A stretch of DNA of 64,000 bases from Amphibalanus amphitrite. Its lineage: Eukaryota > Arthropoda > Thecostraca > Balanomorpha > Balanidae. Positions 1 to 12,500 of the stretch are shown here, in pieces. The notes below the pieces were generated by a model, which worked only from the letters and a program-made list of their open reading frames with translations, did no database searches and had not been told where the DNA came from. Made by a program: the position numbers and the translations under genes. Where the stretch lies: NCBI RefSeq assembly GCF_019059575.1, contig NW_024882990.1:89340-153339 (forward strand), read 5' to 3'. Numbering within the stretch: the stretch's first letter is position 1; each line of letters begins with the position of its first letter.

Positions 1-36
1 GTGTTCACAGTCACCTCACCGGTCCGGGCGTTCACG
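1..36 (-). CDS. Cadherin exon 18 (EC8), cut by window edge
   Basis: After acceptor tttctttcag the frame gives VNARTGEVTVNT, completing FSRWLAVNARTGEV across the joint with exon 17. It continues outside the window. Confidence 0.85.
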
Positions 37-3000
37 CTGAAAGAAACAGAGGTTATAGTTAAAATGGTGACTTACGGATGGATTGACGGGAATTGGAGGG
101 GAACTTTCGGGAACGTTGACCCATTGTGCAACTAAAAACAGCAAGTGCTATAATGATGTTACCGTTGGTATGCGAAATCCGTTGTTTTGAAACGTATTTG
201 CTTACTTTTCGAACAACCTGACATGCCAGTAGTTTGAAATCTACCTAGTTACGTTGCAAACTATCTGACCGTTTAGTTATGGATATTTTTGAATTGGTAA
301 GCGCCCTAATTTGGCTTCCTTTGATTAACACCCATCAGTATTATTTTTGTTAGCTTAAGTAAATAAACAAACGCTATCAGATTTGGTCTACTCACGCCAG
401 CCACCGGCTGAAGTCGGTGACGTTAGCGGGCACGGTGACACCGGCCCGGTCCCGCGCCATGATCGGTAGGACCAGCTGGTAGCGCAGTTCGGCCGTCTGG
501 TCAGGGTCGGCCGCGGCGACGGTCACCACAGAGCGACCCGGCTGGGAAGAAACGGGGGCATTAAACAGCTGCCTGGCTTGGAAGGGGAGTCTGGGGAAGG
601 GAGAGGCCACCACAGAACGACCCGGCTGGAGAGGAGAAGGGGGGAGGCCATTAACTCATCACAAAATAACACGGTTATGTACAGGGTTATTTCAGAGCGA
701 CGCGACCTGGCTGGGGTTAGGGGATAGTTTTATTTTCTTTTTTCTTTTTTTCTTTTTCTTTTTATTACGTCACCGTCAGGGCGGCGGGAACCCTATGAAG
801 TGCAAGTTGTATGTAGTGATTATTGCAAAGTGAGCTGGCTGGGAAGGGTGCAAGGAGCAGGTGATTGAAGGGTTGTCTGTTCGAGGAAAGCGATGGACTA
901 GGGCGACAGTGCAGACTGCAGAGGTCATAAGTGCAACAGGGAAAAATTTACGACCAGACAGAAGCGCTGCAAATAAAAAGAGCGGAGAGAATGACAGGGG
1001 GTGGAGAGAGGACTGGGGGTAGGAGCGAGGGAGGAAGCCAATATTCTAACTTGCACTCTAATGGGAAACATCCACATCACCATGTAATTAGCGAGTTCTC
1101 GGAAAATGACAGGCGGATAAAAGCGAATGCATCATCCCGGACTTGCGGAACAATGGGTCTCCACTTCAGCTAAAAAGAACAAAAACTAATTAAAGGTTAA
1201 ATTTGATCTCGTGTTACTCATCCATTTGATCCACCGTGATATTAGTTATTAAATCCCACGAACAAGCAGTTCAATGTCACCCATTGAAAAAGCAACATCA
1301 AATACGATTAGTGCTCACTTTCCACCCATACACCGTATCATTTGCTCCAACCGGACATACGAAAACATCACATCAAACAATCACATCATAGTGTGAATAA
1401 CTGCCTTACATCACCCCTAGCCACCAAATACCACTTCCTACACACTGAAAGCATTCTCATCGCTCATTACACGTTGCTACCCGCGATGATTCCATCCAAC
1501 AACCCCTCCCCCATCAAACCCCACACCTGCATTTAGTTCACTCCCCAGATAGCGCACTGAGTTCACTCACTTGGGAATTTTCCGGCACATATTCTACGTA
1601 GGAGTTGGGTTCAAAGCGCGGTGGCGAGTCGTTGATATCCCCGACTGTAATGGTGACCTGTGCGGTGCCCGTTTTCCTCGGTTGACCTCGGTCAACGGCG
1701 TGGATGATGAGGTCGTACTCGGGCTGACCTCCACGCTCGAGGTCCAGCACCGCTCCTGGACGAGAGGTCATGGGTCAGGTCAGGGGAAGGTCACGGTCAG
1801 CTCACTAGTCAGTAAGACACGTGTTTGGGTGGCAGAAGGAGCGTGATAGCGAGTCCTACATGTGTATAAGTACGAAGGGGGACCTAGAAAAGACTTATGC
1901 CGGACATCCTTCAACCAGGAGCTACAAGCATGTAGCTTCAGCCCGAAAGTATTTCAGTCCCCAGTCACTCGCGTTACGGAATACATCCCAGTAATACGAC
2001 GTGGGCTAACCATCAACCTTCTCTTCTCATGCACATTTCCAAGAGGCCAACCGACCTGCCTTGATCTCTAAACACACCCACGTACGAACCCTCCCTGATT
2101 CCCAGAGCCCAACCCACAACTTCTCCAACATCCGACAAACCCTGCCTACCTTCCCTCACGGATATCTCTCCTCGCCCGTTGATCTGAAAAGTATCAGCAG
2201 CTCCCTCCTGCAGATAATACGCCAGCTCGGCATCAGAGGCGTCCGGGTCATTGGCGGAGACACGCAGCACGCGCTGACCCGCCGAGGCCGTCTCATTGAT
2301 AGATGCCGAGTAGGGCGATGAGCGGAAGATGGGAGCTTCGTTGGAGTCGCGACCGACCACCACAAACACACTGTGGGCAGGGGGAGGGAAGGGGAGCTGT
2401 AAGGCTTGGTACTAAGTATAGGGTATGATTGGCTCACGCTAGAGTTCTGACAATCGCTTATTGCAGCAGTGATGCAATCGATGTACGCATCGGTGGTAGA
2501 TTAGTCTGACGTTTTTATTATATCATAATCTTAGCAGTGGTACATAAGCGGAATATATTACACATTGATCGTCTTATGCAAGCGCACGAAAAAGTGCACA
2601 TCAAATACAGCTATCATCTCTCTCTAAAAAACTGGCTCTATTATGATTAGACACAATCGGCTTATGAATATGGCAAGGATAAAACCACATATCATACACA
2701 TTATTTATTACCCATTATGTGATCCTAATGGACCCTGATGTGATTTTCCGCTGAATCTCCCACTCGAATAATCTGTCGATAATGTTGTTTATTTATAATT
2801 TGTTCTAAGGTGCTCTTTGGGTGCGGGAGCTGCTGGGGAAGTGACGGGAGTTCCCCGTGGATAGCTTTCCGCTTCTCTGTTGCATCCAAGCCTACACAAA
2901 GAAGATGTTTTGTAGCGGCATCCGCTAAGTTTTTCATTTATGTCCATTATTCCAGTCCAACAATTTGGAACAGAATGGAATGACTCGTTCTCATTGTTGA

Positions 3001-6000
3001 CTACCGTGTGTTGTGCTCTACATAGCTGACAAACAACTCCTCGTGCTGTTTTCTTCTTACCATCCCCGCGGCGAGAGTCACTTACCGCACGTTACTGCTG
3101 AGAGGAGGCTGACCACTGTCCGTGGCTTCAACGACCAGGTCAAACCGGCCACTGGCGGTGTCACTGTGTCGCACGGCGCGTGCCACAGTGACCTGACCCG
3201 AGGTCGGGTCAACGACGAACGTAGCGTTGAGGTTACCCTCGATGATTGCGTAGGTGACGGCTGATTGACTATCCTCGTCAGTGTCAGTTGCCTGGGGACA
3301 GGGACGGGTCAGGTCAGTCAGGTCATCCAGGTCAAATCGAGTGTGCCTGGTCGGGTCAGGTCAGGTCAGGCTAGTACAGGCTAGTCAGGTCTTGACCTGA
3401 GTGACAACGGTTGACCTGACTCAGGGAAACGTAGAGATTTGCACTAGAGACTGAGTTACCGGGTCTGATACAGGTAAGAGTGAATTTTATGGTTTGAACG
3501 ATGATTTTGATGTTCGGTGGCATGGTGTTTTGATATTATTTCATTAACCTTTCAACATATTGTTTGATGTAACTTTTTTGTGAGGTTTAAGCTCTTTCGA
3601 TGCAAGTTGCTGTGCTTTATCCTGGTGTTCATCTTTGCAATTTTCTAAATATTAGGAAGGGTGCTGACAGATAATCAGACTGGGGAATAAGCATCCCAAA
3701 AAGCTTAACATCATCAAAGGCGTGGGTTCCGAGAAACTCAAAAGCAATAAGCGCCAAACCCAGTGTCATAACCACACACAGGAGCATCATAAAGATGACC
3801 ATAAGCAGGCCAGAGAGAGAATTCAAAGACGAGAGCGCCTTTCATTCCACGGCCAAAGAAGGGTGTTTGGCTTGTCTCATAATTAAGTCCTTTATTCGAT
3901 AATGAACTTTCTTCAAACTATACTTGCCCTGCACTCTACACAGTGTTGATGCCAAAATATGGAAAAAAGCGGCATATAAGCTATCTTGAGATTATTTTGT
4001 TTCAAAGTCAAGAAATCCCAAGCTTGGAATAGATTCCATCTACAAACAGCTATCATCATCATCATCATCATCAATTGTATTACGTCTAGAGACAAGACAA
4101 GCATGGGCATAACAAACATACACAATGCACACAAGACATACGCCAGAAAACATATGCACAATCATACCTACACCAAAACATAGGCATACCAAAAACAACA
4201 TAACACTATCATATGGGTGGCGCTAATATCATTTGTATTAGTGCCCATGCCTCCCCAGTGTTCTGAGCCAGGAGCCAACTGAGCGAGTCGGATATAAATT
4301 GTAGCGCTTGGAACTATTGGATCAATCAAAATCCAGAAACGCAGAGGCCATCGACCACAATCTCGTTAAAGTTTGGAGACAAAGATGGACTATAATGATC
4401 AGAAAACACCCAAGTACAGATAAATTGAGCATTATGTGCACTTGCACGCAATTCACAGACCATTGCCAATATAGAAATTAAAAAGCATCAGGCACAGCCG
4501 GAGAGACAGGTTACCTTTGTCAGTGAAACACGAGCAGCTAGAAATAAATATGAACGCATATGCACAGTCACTATTAAGCCTGAAACAGACTCTTTCCGCA
4601 GTCAGGAAATCGCATACGAGAGCCTGTTCAAATACATGGAAGCACGCTCGCATCAATCGCACGCACCTCCCGCAAGCGATTGATGCGAGAAGAATTGCAA
4701 TGTATTTGAATAGGCTCTCGCATGCGATTTCCTAAACGCGGAAAGAGTCTGTTTCAGCCTTTAGTTTCTTTCATGCTATTTGCAGTGCACTGATTTCAAT
4801 TTACTACAATAAATATTTAATTACTTTAGTTCACACTCACACATTCGGTGTACCTTCATACACCGAGTCACGTGTGTCTCACCTTGACGTAAAAGTCGGG
4901 GAAGAAGGCATCACTCCCGTCTTCCAGCGTTCTCCTGTACTCCCTCTCGGCGAACTGGGGTCGGTTGTCATTCACGTCCGTCACGTCCACAAATACAGAG
5001 GCCGTGGATGTTCGGTTACCGCCGTCACGTGCCACCACGGTCAGCGCGTAGCTGGGGACAAGGTGTGCGGTCAGCAGAATAAGAGGTTTTCTTAGATGTT
5101 GTTGGTGCACATTTTTGATATTTGTATGGATTTATGTTATGCTGCTTTGATTTATGTTGCAATCTTATTCATTGCCCGCGTAACGGTGTTGAATGTTAAC
5201 CCGCGCCGTGCTGGTGGCCTGAACTTTCCGCCGAGTGCTGGGGGGGGGGGCGTTTTCACGCCCCCCCGTCTAACTCGGCTCCTGGGCCACGTAGCGACAC
5301 GCGGTAAGCGGCAATCGAAAGAGCGTCAAAAATAAGGACGAAAACACTTCGGTCATTTTTTGGGTCAGGTCAAAGGTCAGGTCACCAGAGGTCACCAAAG
5401 GTAAAATGTTGACTATTTCAACATTTTGGAAACTGCCAACGGCTATCTCGGGAACCGATAGAGCTACAGCGCCGCGGAAAAGCGCATTCGATAGCCCTTT
5501 TACAGACCTTTCTGAGTAATGTTCTCAGATTTGACTTAGGTCAACGGTTTAGCCTCCAGAGGGCAAAAACTCCAAAAATAGCCGTTTTTACGAAAAACGT
5601 TTTTTCGTCAATAACTTTTGACTCATAAGCGCCATGACATTACTTTTGCCAGCATCGTGTTCCTCTCGTCGAGACGCGTCGAATGAACTATTTGTTGACC
5701 TTGAAAGGTCATTTTGAAAATTTGACCTCAGGTCAAGGTCATGACCTGACCGAAAAGGGTCATGTTGCATATCAGTCGATCCGTATCGTCGAGCTGAACA
5801 CATCTGACGTGTTTTCACCGCTCTAGCACGTCTCTATCAAAAGTTATAACAAAAAAAAACTGCTGGCGACCGTTCATGACCTGAGATGACCTCAGGGGCA
5901 CACAGAGGGGTCACAGGTGCATTTTTCCTATTCAGTGTGTCATGTTTACCTATGAACCGATGTTTGAGAGCGTTTTGAACGATATTCGTCCAAAAGAGGC

Positions 6001-9000
6001 GCATTTCAATTTTCTCCCATTGACTTATAATGGAGAGGTCGCAAAATTGACCTGACCTTAGGTCACAGATATCAAAAATCCGAGATATACATTTTATACA
6101 TACTGTTACTCATATCAATCGCTGAAAGTTTCAAAGTGATCGTTCAGTCGGTGTAGCTATAGCGAGCCTTTGAACTTTTTCTGAGGTAAGGTCACTTGAC
6201 GTGACCTGGTGACCTGACCTTGAACGGCCTAGGTCTGAAATTTTCACAACATGTGCGGAAATGATGTAGGAACACGTGTACCAAAAACGGCGGCGCTGCG
6301 CGCCGCCGTTTTTGAGATATTCGCAAAAAACCTGAGGGGGGGGGCGTAAAAACGCCCCCCCAGCACGGCGCGGGTTAACAGACTCATCTAAACGTATCAT
6401 TTATTATGTATATTACGCTCATCTTCAATGCTTCGTTCATGGACCCTTGTCACCCAAGGAACCTTGTCATGAAACCTCGTTTTTCGTTTTTCATAATAAA
6501 AATAAAACTAGGAGGAAAGATCAGTTTATCAGCACCGTTTGTTTTCATCTACCTTTGGCATAACCACAAAACGTCAACACTCCAAAACGGCATTACCCCC
6601 AAAACCAGCATTGCTCGCGCACTCATGCTGTCCCAGCTGCTATATGTAACCAGTCCAAAGTTACCCATGTCTGTGTCAAGACTCCCAACCTCACCTCTTC
6701 TGGTCCTCATAATCGAGGCACGGCACGAACGTGCACTGTCCGACGCTCAGCTGCCCCGTGACCTTGTTCACGTGGAACCTCTCTGCTCCGAACCCCCTCA
6801 GGCGGTAGTGCACCGCCCCCAGCTGACCGCTGTCCCGGTCACGTGCCGTGACGTCACCGAGCACGTGACCAGCGGCCGCGTCCTCCGGCACGGAGAAACT
6901 GCCGGAGACAAGACATGGGTCATTGGTTGGTCAGAGAAGCGAATAATCAAAGTCGTGGGAGTTTTGATCATTGACCTGACTCTCCGCCCAGTGTTGGCTG
7001 TTGGAACAATCGGCAGATTCTTTATTTTAGCAAATAGTTGTGCCTGTTGTTGCCACACTGGACAGAGACAAACTGAACACAAATAATAAATAAATCAAAC
7101 GGCAACTAAACCGAACTCGACCCACCTGAACGAATCCCGGTCGAACTCTGGCGCGTTGTCATTAGCATCAGTGACGAGTACGGTGACGGTGGCAGAGACC
7201 TCAGCCTCGCCCTGGGAGGCGACCACTGCAAACACGAACTGACGCTCCGTCTCCTGCTCGTAGTTTAGTCTGTGGACGCCGGGGGAGGGGGACAGGTGGG
7301 TTAGATGAAGTCAGATTAGGTCATACGGGTCAGAGGGGATGGGTAGGTTAGATGAGGTCAGATAAGGTCAAACGGGTCAGGTGGAGTAGGTACTAGGAAG
7401 GTCGGACAGGGTAGAGTGGAATAAATATGTTGCAGGCATGTCATAGAGGGTAGGAAGGTCAAATAAGGTCACATGGATAAAGTGGGGTCACATCAGTCGT
7501 GGACCCGATAAAGTCACATGTGGGATGGGATCACGTAGGGCATGTAAGGTCAAACGTTGGGGTTTTGAGAATGGGGCGATAGAATTAACGGACAAAAGTA
7601 AAAGTGAAAAAATGATGAAGTAATAGATAAAAGTGGAAGATCACAGGCAGGGATAACAAAGTTCAGCAACCACAGGGACTAAGATGAAAGAAGAGCATTC
7701 AGGAATCTGGTTCGCTCGTGAGCAGCAAGTCACAAAAACAAGCGTGGATGTTGGCGGAAAAAGTGAAAGTCTTAGGTGTCAGGCATGTTATACCTGTACC
7801 GTAACACCGAGAGGCTCGCTCAACCATAATTGATTTCGCCATCAGGTTACATGCTTGCCGTGTTGCTCATGTTGCGCCCATAATAAAAAAACACTGGTAT
7901 AGGCTTCGTCGTGGAAACCCTGAAGCCTATCGGTGTGACCCTAATCCCGTGGTGAAAATTGCAAGCAGTCAGATATAATTAGGAGGCAAAAGTGTGATAA
8001 TGAGACGCCGAACCTACCACCATGAGGTCCCTAATAACTTGACCGAAGTCGCCGTGAATGAAATGAACGTTACGTTATGAATATTTAATATTAAAGTTCA
8101 TCTGCCATAGTGGACGGACAGAATATATTTTCATACTGTATATTTTTATCATAAATTTAAAACAAAAAATAATTGTTTAATTATGAGCTGTATGTACGGC
8201 TCTCGCGAGATTAAGCGGTAGGTTTTGCACTTTTACATTTCCGGTTATATCTAATAAACTGATCGATCTACGATGAATCCATTTTACACGATCATGGCCG
8301 GCTTGTTACCCAACAAGTCGATCGCATCTTCAACACTTAAAAGCTTACATTGTACGTGACCCTGCGTTGACCTCTTACCTGGACGAGTCGGTGACCTTGA
8401 TCAGAACGGGGGTGCGTCCGGCGGCCGAGGTGGGAAATATGTCGAACACACCCTCACTGGCCTGGACGTCCCTCAGTCGCAGATCGAACTGAGACCCGGC
8501 GCCCTCGTCCGAGTCCGAGACCAGCATCTCCAGACCAGGGAGAGGGGTGCCGTTCGCTGGGGGTAAGGAGGAGAGAGAGAGAGATAAAGAGTCAGAGATG
8601 TATGAATTGTCGAACAATCATTGGTTAGCCAAAAATACGTTTAGCGATAATTATCAAATGGATAGTGTGTGAAAAAAACTTTGTCATGGTACTTAACCCG
8701 TTAATAAATTGGTGAGATTTATATCAGCAATTTGTCATGATTTCAAATGAGCAAAAATAATTTTCTTTTGGCGTAATGCTACTGTAAAGAAACATAGACG
8801 GTGAACTTTATAAAAAAAAGCGAGCGACCAGCCCAGCCGTGTCAGATCCTCGCGCCGTTATGAGCGGAGCGCTATCTCATCCGCTGCTCACCGGTATCCT
8901 CCGGTATGAAGACGAGGAACTGGTTCTTGTTGAAGACGGGCAGCTGGTCGTCCTCGTCTGTGACCACCACAGTGACGTTGGTGACCACTTTCTCTCCCAC

Positions 9001-9412
9001 ACCGCCCTCGGGAACCACTTCTTCGGCCTGCAGGTGGAGCACAAGAGAGCGATAGTTGTAAGGGTTCATAATGAGAGATAAGAGGGTGATATTTGTTACG
9101 TTCCTGAGTGGAAGACATGGTTGAGCGATCTTTGGAAAGTTCCTGAGTGGGAGACAAGTGAGGGGTATTTGTGATGTTCTTGAGTGGAAGACGCGGGTAG
9201 GCGATGTTTGTAAGGTTCCTCGTCACCAATCATCTTACGTTTAAACAGGTTGACTTTAATTTTAGTTCAAAAGCTATGTCAATCACTCACATTTCTCTGC
9301 ATCGGATCACCCTTCCTTTCAAGTTTTGTAAAAATATAATACCGGAGTAGGTAAGTGAAACATGTAGCTTCACGGCATATTAATTTTAGCAAGACAGACA
9401 GCCAAAGACAGA

Positions 9413-9478
<66 letters not shown>

Positions 9479-9488
9479 AGAGAGAGAG

Positions 9489-9582
<94 letters not shown>

Positions 9583-12500
9583 GGCCATACCACGTCTATG
9601 ATGCAAGATCATCCTTATTTTTCCTGTTGAGTGCATCCTAGCCTTGTTTCCACAGGCCAAAAGCCACGCGTTCGATCCGGATTCCGCCTGTGCCAGCCGC
9701 ACCGCGCGCCGTCTGGGTTTGTCACTCTCGTGATAAGTCTGACGCCGTCCCCCACGGGTGTACGTTCGTCATCAATAATTCTCTCAGTTCTGGCAAACTC
9801 ATCTGACGTCTGGCACAGGCCCGCTGGGTATTGACAGAGCCTTCGCTCCACTGCGCCTCGAATGTCGACAATTGCGCCGCCCCGAGGGGCTATGTCGCAC
9901 TGTCTGGACAAGTGAGGTGGCGCAAGGAGACAAAGGAGGCGGGGCGTAAAGGTATTCCATTTATTATTTATTTATTTCCATTTTATAAATGCGATTTGGG
10001 AGGTACTGTAGTCGTCCAAGCATTAATTACCATGAGTTTTTGGAAGAGCTGTCATTTTTAATATCACTTTGCTTTCATTAATGCTTCATTGGATTATTGT
10101 CAATGCGATAAATTCGTGGATGTGATAAATGAAAGTACTTTGATTGGATTCGCAGCAGAGTTGTCTGACTATTCATCAGCATATTGCGATTCCTGCAAAA
10201 GGTAATATTGACGCACTCGCCCTCCTTCCTCGGATGCATTGCCTGCCAACATGATTTCGGACTTATTTGTCATTGACGGCAAAAGCAATAACGCAAATCC
10301 AATACTCGTAAAATGAATGTTTAGCTAAAAGATTCACTTTGAAAGTCCAACAATCCGAAAAACGCAGTAGTTACCTTGTGATGTCCAAATGTTTTTCATC
10401 AGAATGTGTTTTAAAATTGTGATAAGGCAATAAAACCGGTCGATCGCCTCAAACCTGTTTGTTAACATTATTGTAAAGTGCAATTATAAAGAGTACACAA
10501 CTTTTCAGAATGAGTGTATGCCGGCATTGTGACTAAATGATAGCATATAGGGCGACGGCTCTTTGCCGAGCGTTTACAAATTGTTTAGTAGGTCGTTAAT
10601 ACGATTTATACCAAGAAGAAACTATTCATACGGTTCTCACCTCGAGGCGAAACTGGTAAAGTCCCACGTTTCGAAGAATATCGGGATTTTCTCTGTCCAG
10701 TGTGGTATTCCCTGTGACCAGTTTTGTACTGTATGCACCATTTGGTCCTGAAAAAAGAAACAAAGTGGCTTCAAATGTAACGCAATTGCCCGGGAAGCCG
10801 CGAAACATGTTAAGAGGTAGGTAAATGCCACATCTCATATCATGGGTGCTCGACGATTATGAAGGTACCTGCATGTTCTTTAGACATTGCAGCATGCGTG
10901 ACCTCAAATCGTCCCCCTAGCCCAGCTATCCGCTTCCTGCACCTGAAAACCATCTTTCCATCTTCTAAGCAATATCGCCTCCGGTATTTGCATCTATCTC
11001 CCCATAACTCTGACCTCTCAACCTTGACCTTTGCCCTCCCGTCGCTGACCTTTGACCTTACCTCTGACCGGGTCCTCTAGCCGGAAGTAGCCGAGGTTGT
11101 CGCCGATAATGGCCAGCTTGAGCTCGCGGGGAATGCCCGTGTCTCCGTCTCTGGCCAAAATATCGAGCACCGGTGTGCCCTGGAGACATGCGGCCGTGAG
11201 TACGGTAAAACACATCGTAATACACTTTTTGCGGTAGCTTTCGACCATTGCACAAAACATTTGTTCACATTCGCCATACAGGTAGCACTACAAATGGGCG
11301 GTTGGTCACAAAGAATCACCATTGTGCAAAAACTATTCAGCGGTCTTCATCTACAACTCGACATTGAGCGAATGGTTCAACATTGGGCAAAACAAATCGT
11401 CAATGGTCGAAACTAATCGTCATACGCCGAGCTGGCTCGCTCAATGCCGAAGTCTGACGAACTGTCGAACTGTTTTGCAGATCGTTCATTTCAGTGTTCA
11501 ATCTGTTATGCCGAATGGCTGAAATGAAACACACAACGCCGGAATAGTTGTGTGCTCAATGCCAATTGTCGGAATGGTTCCTCAAACAACTATGGCCAAT
11601 GATTGAATTTAAATGCAAAAAGGAATAGTATTAGCAGAAGGCGGCAATATGGAATAGCGCATCTTGAACATGATGCCAAACATATACCACGTTGCAAATA
11701 AGCGTTCATGCTTTATGGTAATTGTATGTAATTGATCGTGGGAAATGACAAGGTCTGATGCTAAGGAACCACGTCGTGTCGAAATAACGATTAGATGGCA
11801 AGTCTTATTCCATCTGGTTCAGCTTTTAAATTTCAGCCCTTTTACGGTATCCACGTCGTAAGAAAAAACAAAGTCACTACGTGAAGGTTAAGGTAAACAA
11901 ATCGCCTGGCGAAGGTAACTAAGAAAGAACGGATTCAAAGCGCAAAGGTAAACAATGCACGCTCTTCATTTATTCCCGTGTATCCGAGAGAAATCCTCTC
12001 ACGGGTTTTTAGTTACGTGGCTTATCCGATGCTTATCCGGGCTATCAGCGAAGAAACACGTGTAAAATGGTGCAAGGCGCTTTAATTCCGTTTTCTCTTA
12101 CGTTTGGCAGACTATAGACGAAGCAATTGACACTGGCATAAAATCTGTACCAACAGTCATAACTGAAACATACTTTTTCCGCAGTCAGGAAATCGCATGC
12201 GAGAACCTATTCAAATACCATAAATCTGTTTGTACGTTAATCGTATAAACCTCCGTGCGAGCGGTTGAGGCGAGCGAGAGCTAAACATTCTGGCATGCTA
12301 TTTTCTGACTACCGAAGGACTATTTCGGCCTTCACGGAGCTCTGATCGTGCTTACCGGGGGCGTGTTTTCGGCCACGGTAGCCGAGTAGGGTCCATTGAC
12401 GAACTCTGGAGGTTGGTCCTGCACATCTTCAACAGAAATCACCATCCGCGCGGTGGCTGTAAGTTGAGCTAAAGACGGCGCGGGGGCAGGACAAGTCAGT

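Noticed and set aside
2150-2160. GTGAGG donor after 2160 for cadherin exon 15
   Set aside because: Stronger consensus, but it breaks the reading phase into exon 16; the GTAGGC donor after 2150 restores it.
3629-3826. Hydrophobic 65-codon minus-strand frame resembling a membrane segment
   Set aside because: Lies between cadherin exons 13 and 14, whose phases join directly without it, and has no matching splice sites.
6406-7086. 226-codon plus-strand frame
   Set aside because: Runs antisense across cadherin exon 12 and flanking intron; no family features, and the exon on the other strand is phase-consistent with its neighbours.
9279-9702. Long Leu/Ser and Arg/Glu frames
   Set aside because: Products of the (GA)n tract.
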